Part shown: positions 11,130 through 25,800 of the stretch, piece by piece
Layout of the letters: every line of letters begins with the position of its first letter
Position numbering within the stretch: the stretch's first letter is position 1
From: Anas platyrhynchos
Taxonomy: Eukaryota; Chordata; Aves; Anseriformes; Anatidae
NCBI RefSeq assembly: GCF_047663525.1
Contig: NC_092600.1
Location: 3,902,001-3,966,000 of the forward strand
Length of the DNA: 64,000 nt
Direction of reading: 5' to 3'
The notes under the pieces: model-generated
Database searches by the model: none
Told to the model about the DNA's origin: nothing
The model's input: the letters and a program-made list of their open reading frames with translations, nothing else
Program-made: the position numbers and the translations under genes

Positions 11130-14100
11130 TCACTAACCACCACCAGAGTTAACTGCAGTGTGTATGTCCTGTATTTCCTACCCTAGGGAAGCACTTTGGT
11201 GTTTGTTGAAAGCTACACCTGATAAGTTAGGCTGAGAAGGGGACCAAAGAAAAATCAGTGCTGTAGACTGGTGATGTACAGGTGAGCAAGCCAACTACAG
11301 GGAATGGAAACAAGAAATGAATTGAAGACTACAAAACAGAGAAAATAAAGGGTAAGAACTGGGAAAAAAATGTGTCAGAAAATTCCTCAGTGGGAATAGA
11401 CAGAATTTCAGAAAAAATGCTCTCATATGTGCTACTAAGAAAAGACCTTGCCAGAGCAAAACCATGTGCCCCCAGGGCATCTTAAATTTCTGGGCAAAGT
11501 CATACTGGTAACTGCCTCCATAGCCTGGAGCAAGTCAATACTGGAGGAGGAGAGTAAAGCAAGTTCAAATGACACCTCAGCAGCAACCCTGCAAAACTAA
11601 GTATAAACTCTCACTGGATTATTTCCCCTGCTTCTTCTGGATAGTCTGCAGCTAGACGTTGTGCTCAAGTTAGCTGATTAAGGTTTACTGCATCAGTCAC
11701 AGACCTGTTCCCTTCCACTAAGTCAACCATGCTGTCACTGCCATTATATACTTATGAAAATAAGACAGATGGAAGCAGTTTAAGAACAGGCAAAAAACAA
11801 AAACAAAACAAAAAAAAAAACACCTCCGAATTAGTGCTAAAATCAGAGCAGCCAAGACAGTGGGAGAGAACAGTCTGAAAGACCACAGCAAGGGGGTTTA
11901 TTCCTAGTGTCCCTCCACCCTTTTTACATTGGAGCTAAATTAGGTGGCTCTTACACTGTAAAAGCTCAGGAGAGAAGTGAAATATTTCTTCAGTACTGAA
12001 TCAGACACTATTTTGCAGTACAGTACCTTGGGCTGCTACTGAGTACCTCTGGCTATACCAAGTAGCAGAGCCTCTGAAAGATCAGAAAGTCAACATCTGG
12101 ATTTATACAACATATATAATAGAAAGTAAACAAAAAAAAAGGGGAGGTGAGAGGGGGGAGAAAAACAGAAAGCTTCCTTCTGATAGGTAAGTACATTTCC
12201 AATTAATGTACCCCAAAATATTCCAAATAATAGCACCCATCCAGAACTTCTATCATGTACAAGTCTTTAAAACAACAGACTGTCTCAGTAATAAACTGAT
12301 CCCATTTGTGTCATCAGTTACATTTTAGGGTTAAAAGTAAAACAGCTATTGGAACTTCTTAAATTTTTATACACGTTTTCTACCACAGCAGCATCAAGAT
12401 TTAGGATGCTTAGAGTTTATTCCAGCTTTAATTTTATTCATAAATTTTTCTCCTCTGTAGTAAATTAAAGAGGCAGATGCATCCTTGGGAAGGTTTCCAG
12501 ACTGATTTTGAAGAAAGTGACACATTCAATACTTCCTGAGCTGTGTTTTCTGATCAATGATAATACCACGCATAGGATCAAAGGAGACTTTGTAGTAAAT
12601 ATCTGATATGCAAACTCATATGAAATAGTTCAGGTGCAGATGGTTTCTGTACTTCCCAATGGACTTCTGCTGAAGATATAAACACCTAATCCCTATGTTT
12701 GAGTAGCCCAGAAATCATTTCTTTATTCTTTGATTCATTTGAATGCTCTGCTTTCTTATATAAGTAACTATTAAATTTGTATATATTTTCAAAGATTATG
12801 CAAAATCTTTCAAATATACATATAAATGTTCCATGATTAATATTGTTAAACTAGCATAATTCCACTAAAGTGTTTTCTACAAAGACCTGGTTTTTATCTC
12901 ACTTCCATTTTATAGCATCTGAATAGCAAATCCTAGTACTTCATCTCTGCTTCCCTGGGCAATACAACAATAGAAAATATCTGCCTGTTTTCTTCTTAAT
13001 GCAGGTCTAAAGTAACTGTCACAGAGCATTTCAAACACTAGGTTGTTTGAGACAATCTGTTCAGCTTATTATATGTTAACTCCCACTAATTTTAATGGGG
13101 TTAATGAGCATAGAAAATGTGTTAGAGAAATATCAATTTTAAAATGAAACTGACCATGGCACATCTGACTATGCAAAGTAATTTTAATCCTCTATGTGTA
13201 GGCAAATGAGTGTCAGGCAGGGATGTGCTTAATCCCAGAGACTGGATGTAGAAAGCTGATTGAGTGGGTACAATTCTCTTTATATACCTCTGCAGAACTG
13301 AAGTTTTAAGAACTAAACTTAATTAAATTAGGTACATCAGGTAATATTCTACAAACATGCTTCAAATGCTAATAAATTACTATTTAACTAATACAAACAG
13401 ACAAATTTAGAAGCAGACAACCTCTGTAATTTGTAATACTTACAGTAATATCTTACTTTGGTAGCCAAATGCTCTTTTCTCAACATGACTCCTTGACTTT
13501 TACTGCAAGAGACATTTCTGGAGAAGATCATTTTGTTTTTAATAATGTGGGTAAAGTCTGTGAGGAAATTTTAATATAAGCTGTAATTCACTCATTTTCA
13601 TTCAGCTCTGAAAGAGAGATTGGCCAAAACAACTTTCATTTCATACTTATAACTTTATATTTCCCTTAGTATGGAGTAAACTACCATTTTTTGTTGCTCT
13701 TGTTGAAGCTATTGTCTCTGTTGTAAGATCAAAATTACAAATACAAAGACAGAAGTTTCATTTATAATAAAAGAAACATAAAACATCTCTCTAAATTATG
13801 TTCAAAATGTGTTCTTTCCCTCAAATGTACAGTTCGTTATACAGCATAAAGCAATACTACTGAACTACACAACCACAGCCTTCAGCAGAGCCCTAAATGG
13901 ATAAGGGAAAAATTAATAATTAAAAAAAAATAATTAAAAAAAATAATACTGCAGCTCCATTAGGAAAAAAGAAAAAGGATTAGTAAGTTTTATTGTCCTC
14001 CACTTGTATCAAGTAAGTCTAAGTTTGTAACATGTGAAATGCTTTCAGTAGTGGCTTTTGGAAACAGCTATCAATCAGTGAAGTCAATGGGCAAAAAAAC

Positions 14101-15783
14101 TTGAGGTTAAGAGCTCTTATACATAGAAAGGTGGACCCTGCTGATCATTGTACTGTAGGTATACATTTCCACGGAAAAAGTAATTTCAGTACGACAGCAT
14201 TTCCCCATTCCACAGTGGAAGAAGAGCAAGAACCTCAGACACTAATAATGCCTGTAAAATCAGATCCATCTCAAAGCATGCAATATGGCTGGGCGTCAGG
14301 AATTTGATGATGATGGGGCAGAAGAGCAGATCAGGATGAGGACATAGGTTCTGAAGCTCCCGGTCTTCCTTCTCTCTCTAGTTTTGACTGGTTATCTCCA
14401 CAATGAGAGAAAACTAGTTTCAATTCACAGTTAACGTTCCCCTAAACAAGTAAAATTCTGTGATATATGTAAGTTTGGGCAAGAAAGATCACAATTCTTT
14501 CTAGTTTTACATGGATAGTTTCCTCTGAAACACTTTAAAGTTTACAAAACTGTAGTTTCTGAAACCAGATTTTATCAGGAAAAGTGCTGGCAACTACAGC
14601 TAGCGCTGCATGAACTGCTTATAATGCTTATTAGTGATGGCAACCTACTATGGAGAAAGAAATTAATAGACTGCAAGTCCCTCTTATCACAGTTAATATT
14701 TCTGCAGTGATTAAAATGAAATTTCTCATGGAGGAAGGGGAGAGGTGGTACAACATTAAAGTAACTGCATGGATGCACTGTGTAAAATTGACAGGTAAGG
14801 TGGAGCAGAGCACAGGGGACACCGCACTAGTCTATACCTGAAATGCTAATTGCTGTGATCCTTATAGAAGTCTTTGAGTATGTGGTTTCCCACCAAGCTG
14901 ATGCTCTCAATTCAAAGGCTTCACGGAAAACAATAGTCAAATATATTTGTACCTTTTGGCTTAATTTTATTATTTAAATTCTAAATTAAACTCTTTTTCC
15001 TGGAATGCCTGCAAGGAAATATTGTCATTGAAAATACCTTCCAATATTAAGACCAGATGGAAAAGTCTGCCGCCATTGCTTGTTTTATACAAGGTGAAGA
15101 AAATAACCAAAAAACATTGGGGACACACATTCATTACTTAATGAAAGCAATAAAAAACAGCTTCTGGCCCTGCATTTTATGCTTTCATTCCAATTATTAG
15201 AGGGATAAGCAAGATTATTTTCCTTGAGGCTGTACTTTCCCTCATATTTTATTTATTTTTATTTTTTTCCTTATTGGTATGAATCGTTTTGGCTTTAAGA
15301 TCCCAAGTACTCCCTGACATAAGCTCTCATCCACCGGAAATCATCTTCCAGGAAGTAGATGTTTCATCTAAAATGGTATCATTCCCACAAAATTTTCCTC
15401 TCCCTAGTGAGCCAGATAATGGTTTAGGACATGTAGTCAGCAGAGATTATTATCTTTCAGAGGGACAACCTTACAGGAATAGTTATATTTTCCTGTTAAT
15501 TCTCCTGTATGCATTAATTTCCCAAAGACTAAATAAGATCCAATTATTCTTCATGCAGAGTCACAGCTAGACAGAGGGGCAGAGTAAGTGCTCCCTAGCA
15601 GTTACCTGGAGACAACCTGAAAAAAGCCTTGCAGAAGTACTGCTACAACAGGCATTTGGTCATATCTTCTGAATAACAATGTGTATTCACAGCTGCATTT
15701 ACAGGGCAGAGCTCATCACATGCAGTTGTATTCAAATTTTCTCCTTTATTGCATTTGTAGTCTACACACAGCATAGATTTTTC

Positions 15784-15801
15784 TTTTTTTTTTTTTTTTT
15801 T
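15784..15801. repeat. Poly-T, 18 T
   Basis: Uninterrupted T run. Confidence 0.95.
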
Positions 15802-16344
15802 GGTTGTTTAGTAACATGAAAAATATGGAAAAGTTAAAACTTCAAAACAGTCTTATTTATTTATTTTCGGTTTTGTTTAACTCTGTGTATAGGCATCAGT
15901 CTGATTACAGGTCTCAGCATGAGAAGGCTCAGAATGGTAGAATAAGAGGAGCCACTTTTTCAGGACAAAATCAATACATTCCTGAGAAACATCAGGGGGA
16001 TTTCTTGTGCTGAATATTTTCTTATCCTTCTCTTAACCTTCTATAGACTGTTTTCTTTTCACCTTACACCAGTGTTTTTCACAGCTCCATAAACCTTGTA
16101 ACACAATTTCCAGTTATAAACAATGCATTAACTTCTGCCTGCTCTGCCCCTATTCTGATTTCAGTTATCTGTGAATTCAGACTTAGCAGGGAATAGCTTA
16201 GAATGAGGGAGATGGTCACCAAGAGTATCGAAAGACATCTCTTTGTGCAATATAGCCTATTCAAAAGAGTAGAGACAAAGCAAACCTTTCTGTCAGAAAC
16301 AATCCTCAAAGTGAAAGGATTTTAAAATTTCAATGAATTCATAA

Positions 16345-16372
16345 AATAAAAAATAAAAACAAACAAACAAAC
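16345..16372. repeat. AAAT/AAAC simple repeat
   Basis: AAAAAT units are followed by AAAC units. Low complexity only. Confidence 0.9.
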
Positions 16373-17069
16373 AGAAAAGAAAGGTCAAAAGGCTTCAATA
16401 ACACCATAGTATAAACAAAACAAAAGATTCAAACTTGTCTCCAAATTAAATTTTTGTGGAAGAATGAAGAAACACTAGCTGACAGCAAACAAAGTAACAA
16501 CAAAAAAGAATGTCAAGTTTTTGTCTACCAAAACCAAGCATTTTTCCACTTTTCTTTTCTTCTTGGACTCACTTTTTCCATTTGGCATCTGAGCTGACGC
16601 ATCTGTTTAGCTCTGGAGGGGGAGGGAGTATAAATTTGGGATGGACAAGAAGCAGAAGGATACGTCACAGCCAAGAAACCCTGTCACTTACTGCAAGGAC
16701 ACAAAATGATGCCAAGGGGGGTACAAAAGTTATCTGCTAACAAACCTGCCTATCTTGTCAGCTCTGAAGTACTTTCTAAAATATTGTCCACTGTTATTAC
16801 CACATCTTACGTCTGAACATTCAAGGGAATGTAAGTGTTAAATGAGGATAACAGTAGGGTATCCTTATGTAGCTCTTCTTAGGCATTATTTGGAATAAAG
16901 CTTGCCATTCACACAGAGGACCACGAGGTACTTTCAGAAGTACACTTCATTTTTGAGTTTGTGTAATGAGCTCCAACCAAAATTTTATCTCAGATCCTCT
17001 AAAGATGTACGCTTTTCCTTTTCCAGGGTGAAAGATTTTACACGATTAGTCCTAAGCAGACATACTTAC

Positions 17070-17129
17070 CTTCATTTTAATGGCATAACCAATGCCTTTC
17101 CAAGGCAATTCAAGCGATTTGTTAAGCAT
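17070..17129 (-). other. Candidate minus-strand start exon (speculative)
   Basis: Reading the minus strand, an ATG at 17,129-17,127 opens 20 codons that end exactly at a consensus donor, AAG|GTAAGTATG, with the intron beginning at 17,069. The same frame is open upstream for about 25 more codons to a stop near 17,200. The flank at 17,140-17,290 is richer in G+C than its surroundings, as a 5' UTR might be. The peptide (M-L-N-K-S-L-E-L-P-W-K) is unknown to me. No matching downstream exon was found, so this may be a chance donor. Confidence 0.15.
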
Positions 17130-20100
17130 TAGTGTACCAGAAACAAAGCATGCTTCACCCTCCCCTCTCAGAAGGGATCCTGGCTCTGGGGATGCTGTTG
17201 CATGCTACCCTCTGCCCTGTTGCACTGAAGAGCAGCCGCCTTCCCCAGCCCTCAGCTATCTGCTCTCCCACTGCTCCAGCAGCAGTGGAAATTTCCATTT
17301 TGTCTGAAAGGTGGATTGCATGCTAAATCTAGATGACAGGTTCAGGAAACATCTTAAAATAAATTAGCAAGACAGCAAAGCAGAGTGAGCAAGTTATAAA
17401 TTGCATTAGCCATTCTGAGTGTCCCTCTAGCCTTGCCTCTTGCTCTTTGCTTTTAATCTTAACAAAAGAATAGTCACACAATTAGTTTCTTAATGCTTTG
17501 TCTGCCCATTTTAGGAGCTGTGGATGGATTTCCAACAGTGGTGTCTTTAGACAGATTTGATGGTGTGACCTGTAGAAAGATCCAGTAGTACCCAAATTAC
17601 TGAGATTATTTGCAGAGACAAATCCAGGTAGAGCTACCAGTCCTGTACAATGATTTCTTCCAGGAAAACGCACACCTGCCAGGAGACAGACATTAAGACT
17701 GCTGTAAATTGAAAGGACCAAAAACATTAACAGACTTATTAGTAGCTCTTTTTCAACCATGTATGTGATTTCACTTCTGTTTTCTCCAGTGCCGCCTCCT
17801 TTCCTGCCTCTAATTACTTTTCTAATTTAGTTTTCTGTATATAAATATCTTACCCATTGTATTGTACTTGCATACACACCGAGGATTCGGTAGTATATTT
17901 CATACAATGTGATGACACGAAGACAAGAACTTCATTTAAAATCACTGCTCAGCACCAGAACATTAGCACAACAGAAAGATGATGCAACACCGGATGAACT
18001 CTTATATGAAAATTAAGTACTTTTTAAGGTATAAATTTGTAACATGAATTGGAAGCTGCTAATTTGATCTTTCGTTGCCATCTTGAACACGAGGTGAAAG
18101 AGCCTTTGAGATTCCTTGTATCCTGGGACCACAGAAGGACTCGTGTTATCTGCTCCTCCCTGACTTTAACTCAAGTGCTACTGCAAGAACATGGTTGAAA
18201 AGATCAAAAGACACTTCCTGTCTTTTGTGCTGAACTTGCACTTTGTCAGCAGCTATATAAAGGCATCAGGGACACTTTTCTCATGAAGAAATAAAATCCC
18301 AAACTGCATTTATCGGTGTATTTGAAACTATTCTGTTTTTTATCCCGAAATGTTATTTTCAACTAAATCTTAAAAGGATTTTCTCAGGGCTCTCCTTGGT
18401 ACTCTGCCAGATATAAAGCCTGAAACTCAGAGAGAAGGTCCTTGGAAATTTGAGGAACACAGAAAGGGTACTACATGGAGGACATTCTCCATTCACCTTT
18501 CCTTAATGAGGTAACCATTTGCTGCGCAAGCAGAAATGAAAATGAGGCATTTAATTGTTATTCTACAGCTCTAATTTGCATGAAGGCATTGTTCAATACA
18601 GCATAAGTCTGGACTTTCTGTGCTGAATCCCATACAAGTCTTCGAGAAATTGATTTTCAATGGCCCCCACAGCCATATACAAAATCCAAAAATCTTAATG
18701 AATTAAATCCTAGCACCGCTGAAACAACAGAATGAATTTTCAGAGTTGCTAAACCCTTGGAAATGGCCATTACAAGAACAATGAAACTGTCATGAACCCA
18801 GAAGCAATCTTTTTCCTGATCCAACTAACCCTGAAATATTGAAATTCCATATCCAGTGACTCCAAAATTGTTCTGTGGGATTAATTATCAGAGCTGCTTA
18901 ATACCGACAGTGATATATACAAATATCTTTTTATTAAGAATCAAAACAAAAAACAAACAAATAAAAAAAAAACCCACAACCTCATGTTAGAGGTAAGTAC
19001 CCTGTAAGTAAAAAAATAAAAAAAAAAAATCATGTATTTTCACGCTCCAGTTGCTTCAGCTGTGCTTCTTGCATAAAGACTGTATTCTAAATAAGATGTC
19101 TACAGTGAAGCAGTAGGTATTTATCGTCTGATTTTCACTATAGATCTATTTAATGAAATATAATGAAGCATGACTAATAGTAAAAAACACTTTCTTGTCA
19201 GGAGTTTCTTTTTGTGACTATGGCTTCCACTGGTTGCAGATGTTTCCAGTAGCTCAACAGTACTTATTTGAAACCTATGTCTGCAGTTTATTAAGACTTC
19301 TACATCTGCTAATGTCTGTGGCACCTTGAAAGAAATACACCAGCAAGCATAAGACCACAGGTTCTTTCCAGTCTTCACAGCAGCACGCTCTGGAGAAAGC
19401 AAGATGCAAATCTAAATGATGGAGGATGGAATAAATTTCATAAAGAGGTCCTGCCAGAATAATGACTAGGTAAAACAGCCAGAGATATCAGTATCCATGT
19501 AGCAGAATGCCTGGTAAATAGAGGTAATTGGCATTCCTTAAACTTCCATGTTAAACTGGCCTTTGAAAACAACTACTCCTTGATTTGCTATCTGAATTTT
19601 CATGCTATACAACTATGAATATTGCCTGGGCTAATAAGAGGTACAACTAGCTGGATTTTTTTCTTAACGATCAATTTTCAATTGGGAAAGTATGAGCTGT
19701 CATTGTAAATTAAGTGTACTCTCAATATATCTCATTCAATGGATTACCCTGATCTGTTCCTCCCCTCTTGTTCTGCACCTACATATTTTTACAATTTTTA
19801 CCTAATGTTCAAGGGCATCAGGGATTACTGAAGTTTTAATCTGACAGAGCCAGAAACCCTGTAATGAAAGTTATACTATTGCCATGGTTAAAGCTCTAAC
19901 AAGTTTAGCATGCCTGACAAAAATGAACCTTCATTTGAACCTGTGTCCATCCCAACATAGCTGAAAACACATCACCAATTGCCTTGTTTTAGGTATGCTC
20001 ATTTGTCTACTGCTGTCATATTTATGATCTGAATAGGCCTCCTCTTCCTTAATATTTAAGGGGCTGAATGATAACACAATACAGCTTCTAAAGCTGGGTC

Positions 20101-21125
20101 TGCCATCTATAAATTATCTTCTGTCAAAACCTTCAGTTTAACTCAGTATTCTGATAGCCAGCTTGACAGACTGTGTAAAGTTTTTAAAGGTAGATATGGA
20201 AGAAATCCTGCAGTGTCTCCCTTAGTTGCTACATATGTGCTTCAAAGAGAAAGACTTCAAAAATTTATTTCTTTTGATATGGTGGTTAAAAGGAATTGCA
20301 ATGCAGTTTGTATTCTGTTGATTATTCCTGTTCAGGGTTAAAGGGCAGTGGTAAGGATTCATTTCCTCTCAAATACAACTTTTTTGTAAAGTCCAAAACA
20401 GCCTTATCTTTGGTCATTTTAAAACAGCAACTCTCAAAAACTCATCCCTCCTTTAGCATGTGCCCCTGCAGTGCCTGGGAACAGCACTTGTTGAGGGTCA
20501 CAAGGATGTGAGGCTTTCAGAACTTTCACTCTGGATTAGAGGAAAGCTGTGGGAGAGGCACTGCCAGCTCGCATGAAAGGAAGGACCACTAAAATAGGGT
20601 TCATTGTCTGTGACCATCAAGACTTTCTTATCCCCTAAATGCGAAATCCAACACTGCTTAACTTTGCCTATAAGAAACTTTGACCACAAGGAACGTGCTG
20701 GTTAGTAGTTTGGTTTACATATATCCACAGTTACTAATTCGGCTGAGTCTGTTTACTGGGCCAATGAGTTAGTCTCTTTATGGTATATTTGTCTTCCTCC
20801 TGTGCAAATTGATTTGGAAATTAATGTTTAAAATAAGACCTCTCTTTTCAGAAACACTTTCACCCACACAGCCTGCATTGAGTTTGCCAACAATTAACTA
20901 GTCAATCTGTATGAAAAATAATAACATATGTTTTAAGGAAAAAAATATTTCTATTTAAATATAAAAATTCAGACTAAACAGCATGATTTGTTTTTGCTAC
21001 ATGCTATACACATTTGTTGAAGACAACATCACCTGGGTTTTGTGACGGTGAACTATAAGAAAAATGTGGTTAAAACCTGAGGGCAAAGAGCTTCCTCTCA
21101 CAATCAATCTTAGATGTCTAGGTTT

Positions 21126-21146
21126 AGTTGTTGTTGTTGTTGTTGT
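21126..21146. repeat. TTG trinucleotide repeat
   Basis: About seven TTG units in a row. Short microsatellite. Confidence 0.95.
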
Positions 21147-21543
21147 ATTTTTAAAGCAAAAATGCTTACCAAGGTTGAATAATGTTGCATTTCCATTGAT
21201 AGCAACCTGAAACATGGAAGCTTTCAAACATAACGGATTTCTTGCAAGTTGATTCTGTCCATTCATTTTGTATAAGTTTCCCAAATATAATTTTTAAAAG
21301 TGAATCAAATCACATTCCATTTCAGTCATCAACCATAACACACTGGGCCAAGACATTTCCAAAATAGATTCTGCATTACAGATCTCCAACACAGCTTGAG
21401 AGAAAGCAGCTTGTGTATCCATATCAAATTCCAGGAGGCATCACCATACAGGATGATGTTTGCAGAATAAATAGTGCTGCAACCTTGTAATCATGACTGC
21501 TGTCTTTTGGACCATTCCTAGATTTACTTTCTTAATCTTAAAC

Positions 21544-21564
21544 TTTTTTTTTTTTTTTTTTTTT
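21544..21564. repeat. Poly-T, 21 T
   Basis: Uninterrupted T run. Confidence 0.95.
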
Positions 21565-22662
21565 GACATTTGAGGTTCTTGAATCTATGCCTGAATAAAT
21601 CTCCATGCCCTTTCTAGTTGATATAACTAATCACCTTTCTGCAAATCTACAGAAGAAAACCTTACAGTATTGAGAAAACTTCAATACTAAATGCTTTGAG
21701 AATACTTGATGTCCTTTCTATATGCATATGAAGTATGTTTGCCATTCTGTGCTATAGATATCTCAGGGATGAAGAACTTGGTTCTTCAAGATGCTAAGCA
21801 CTCTGGCCATAATTTAACATTTTGTATGCTCAAAGCTCAGCATATGACTCTCAGTCAGAGAGTCAGCCTCACTTATTCCCTGGCAGTGCAGACATTCCTC
21901 GGAGTTGGGGTGTATTGGAATGAGATTACAAGATCGATAACGATTCAGCAGTATCAGCTGAAATTAGTGTAATAAAATGCACAAAACTGGAATCATATGG
22001 TTTTAGCAGTTCTCATATTTAGAATGACAGAAAATACTGCCAGTCTTTCTAGCATACAAAGGGCATCATTATACAGCTTGAGCACTTCAAATTTGTTTCA
22101 ATTAAAATTATTTTATATTTAATTTTTGAATTGTCTAAAACTGATTTAAGAATTTGTTAGTTCTCCAACAGCAAATGGGCACAACTGTGCAAGATATATT
22201 ATGCCTGTGACATTGCCAAGCAGAATTTTGCCTGGTACAGCATGTATTATTTTTGAAGATTGAAATGTACTGTTGTAAGAGAAGAACAGTCTCAGTTCCA
22301 AAATGTAGGATTACATCACATCACAAGTTAATGATCTGTATTATCATGCCATGAATACTTCATTTTTCGTCTCTCTCCCTCCATGTGATATTTATCTGAT
22401 TAAAAAGAACAATGAAAAAAAGAATAAATATAAACTGAATGGAGAGCTGTATATTTTGACAAACTTTCATGACCTTTCACATTGCAATTTACATATAAAT
22501 GTTTCCAAGACTTTTTATTCAATTGAAAAAATGAATTAGCATTTTGAAAATAAATATAACCTTTATAGAAAATGTGACCCCAAAGAAAAAGTAAAAACCA
22601 CTTGATATTTTATAAACAAAATTACATTTGAAATGTTAAATAAACATATATATAAATCTGTT

Positions 22663-22690
22663 TGTGTATGTGTATACACACACATATGTA
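22663..22690. repeat. TG/CA dinucleotide tract with self-complementary centre
   Basis: A TGTG stretch meets CACA around TATA, giving a 12-bp palindrome (TGTGTATACACA) inside a short alternating purine-pyrimidine tract. Confidence 0.85.
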
Positions 22691-22818
22691 CATCCACATA
22701 CTTACATTTATTTGCTTGGTTTTAATTATATTCACTGTGATATTCCTTACATAACATGATATTATGATATTCCTTTTTGTAATGACATCAACATGTCAAT
22801 AGAAATCCTCTCACAAAC

Positions 22819-22837
22819 TTTTTTTTTTTTTTTTTTT
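22819..22837. repeat. Poly-T, 19 T
   Basis: Uninterrupted T run. Confidence 0.95.
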
Positions 22838-25800
22838 AAACAATTGCTGAATCCTGGCCTAATCCTGTTTTGGATTGCAACAAACATATCACTCTGCTAC
22901 CAAAAGATACTCCCAGGGTACTGAAGGGTACTCTGAGTCTACAGACAGCCAAACTCCTCTCTCATCTGGAGTTATTAGAGCTGCTGAAAGGACAGGCTGT
23001 CTGAGAGAAAGCACAGCTTTCTGACCATATTCTTGGAAAATGATTTTGCCTCAGTCAGTATTATTTAAAAGCAAAACAGAGAAAAAATAAACAACCATAA
23101 AACCACCCACCAGCCACAACGAAAAATTTTAGTCCAAACTGGGGGTATGACAAAAAAAAAAGTTATAAATAAATAAAACACAAAGCTCAAGTTTGTACTA
23201 CATGACCCCAACCTTATACTCTGGAGTAGCACTCTCTTCAATAATGCAAAAAGCTGTAAAAAAGGTACATGTGTGTTTATAGACATAGCTTACCCTAGCT
23301 GAAGTTTAGGTCTTATATATCATGTATATAGCCAACATTAAACAAGTCAAAAGATATAACACTAGTATAAGGTGAAGTTCTCCGTTAAAGTATCCTGAAG
23401 TCTGAATGATGTCAGTCTGCATATCCTATGAACAAGCAAACATTACAAAAATCCACCCTCAGAGAGAAATGGCGGAAAGAAAGTGAGGCAAAGGGCGTTC
23501 AGTCCCGGTTTTATCTATTATTCAGAAAACCTAAAAGCTTTAGGTAAGTCAAATAACATTAAATATCACGTAACACATTTTGCCTCAAATCTTTGTGTTC
23601 ACTTTCAACCCACATTTATTTCTTTCAAGCTATTTAAATCATCTGAAACTCAATCTGCTTTAAAAGCTTTTCTGTCATTGCTACAATGCATTTCTTTTAA
23701 CATGGCTTTCTGAACCACCAGCGTTGGGTATTCTGATTGGAAAAGTGTTAAACCAAATATAAATGGAGAATTACAGCTCGGGTCACGATGTACCACACAG
23801 TTGTCTAAAGACCTCAACAAAATGTATTGTATGGAGCTGGACACTGATACTGCCATAAGGTCTAATCCAGAATTCCTCCTTCGTTGGTAAATCAACTGAA
23901 CAAGTTATCTTGGGTCAGCTGCACTGCAGTAATAGTCTTGAGTGTACAGCCATAGCCTTGAGCAACCAAACCTACTCAGGGTTCTTATTTACAACATCTA
24001 ACTCTTTCCCAAATGTTTGAATTGCTCAAACTGTAAAGTGTTTGCTTTATGCAAGTGCTGGCTTCCCAGTATCAACACAAAACTATCCTCCAGTCATAAA
24101 GCACTTTCTTCTGGGTCATGGTGCCTGAAAGCTCAATATTTTCCACAACCATTAGAAATAAAAGGCATCTTCAGTCTAACAGGCTCACAGGTGTTGCAAA
24201 CCTGAGCAATCCCACCAAAGGCAGGGGAGCCCACTCAACACCTTGAACTACCTCTTCTGGTGCCAAGGTACGTGGGAGATCCTGCACTAAATGCTGTCCT
24301 AATTAAGTACTGGCCCATGTCTGAAGTACTCCCTGATGTTCTTTTGAGACAATATTCCTGTTAAATCCTGCCTCCCACATGCCCAGAGAGATAAAAAATT
24401 TCTCAACTAGCTGCAAAATACGCTGACCTGCTTAAAGTTTATGCCAGTTCCATTCTGCAAGCAGCAGTGTAAGGTACATGGAAAGAAAAAAACCCTAGTT
24501 GAGAAATGAACAACCTTCATACTGATTTAAAGAATCTTACAATACTTATCAGATAGATTATTCATCACTTCATCTTTCTTGAAAATGAAGCTCCTGAAGT
24601 ATCACAATCTAGATTTATTTATGGCCTGATTTCTTTCTCTATTTCTGAGAAAAACCTGCAACTTGATGAATTTCAGCTCAAGCTACCAATTCTCAAGAGC
24701 TTTGACTGTCAGATGTGAATTTACCATGCCTTGATTTCCCCATCCCTTTAATGTCAAGAGGGGGCAAAATCCTTAGCAGGTTTAGGTAGCCATAATTTCT
24801 TGATTTCCAAGGAACACACTCCACTAACACACCCATCTCACAGGCAGCACAGTGAAACACAATCATCATCATGCACATTGCTTTAGGAACACTAGGTGGA
24901 AGTGCCTTTGATCAAAAATATAGTCAGAGCATGCTTTTCAAAATATTCAACTCCCACTGATACTCGGATTCTTCACACCAGCTTTAAGAAAACAGATTTC
25001 CAAACACTTTCAAAAATCCAAATCTGAAGGAGAATAACACCATGTGGGCACTAATTCTTGAATGAAAATGAAACAGGAAAATCAGGTCTGACTAAACACA
25101 GAACTACTACAATTTACTTAAAGCCACACTTGAACCTTTGTTGAGCTTTAAATATTTTTTTTCCTCCACAATTAATTTGCCATGTTTTTTTTTCCTTGCT
25201 TCTCAAATGCAGAGCCAGGAGCTGGACTGTCACAAGTGTTGTTTCCATGGCATTTCCAGTCTGACAGGAAGCCAGAAACATTAGAAAGCTCATGAGACAG
25301 GCTGCTTTCAGGAGTTCTCAAGCAAATTTTGGCTGATCCAGGATGCTTTGATTTGCTTTTTTTCAGAAAAGCATCCAAACTGGGGCATATCTCATTGCCA
25401 AGCTAAACCCAAACCCTAAAAAGGCTTGCCTGTTAAAGTAATGTAACTTTGGGGAGGCAGGGGTGGGCAAATATTTCCTATGGTTTGTTATAAGCATTTT
25501 AAGGCCAATGAAACAGAAGCAGTAAAAAGAATGTATTGAGAAATACATGATCATTGCTTTCCACCTAAAGTTTTCATACTTTACTGAAAATCCAGCTCTT
25601 CTGCTACACAAAAGAAATAATTTGGATTAAATTATTTTTTTTAGGGTTTAAAAGTGTGTTTGTTGGGATCTGTGTTCTGGACAGGGAATGCTTCTACATA
25701 GATTTATTGTTTTCTGTATTTTACCCAAACCAAGTGTGACGTCTAAGTTCCCAGCAAGATGCCAGTTTAACCATTAGGATGTAGGCTTTTCTACCTATAA

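Larger units (their letters stand above)
7789..17069. other. Noncoding sequence, dense in homopolymers
   Basis: I see no supported gene. Short open frames (up to 130 codons at 8,962-9,354, minus strand) lack domains or neighbours that would support them. The block holds poly-T runs near 9,381, 9,631, 11,052, 11,087 and 15,784, a CAAA-rich tract at 9,968-10,032, a purine tract at 12,130-12,168 and AAAC repeats at 16,345-16,372. A hand count of 12,181-12,480 gives A102 C56 G40 T102, a clear excess of C over G on the plus strand. Confidence 0.65.

Noticed and set aside
17515..17600. Acceptor-like site before an open plus-strand stretch (CCCATTTTAG, then about 23 codons to TAG)
   Set aside because: The acceptor is good, but no upstream exon or matching donor was found, and the frame is too short to weigh.
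17482..17760. Minus-strand 92-codon frame with a signal-peptide-like start
   Set aside because: Only the hydrophobic start supports it. The remainder shows no cysteine pattern, domain or splice context, and T-rich DNA readily gives such leucine-rich starts.
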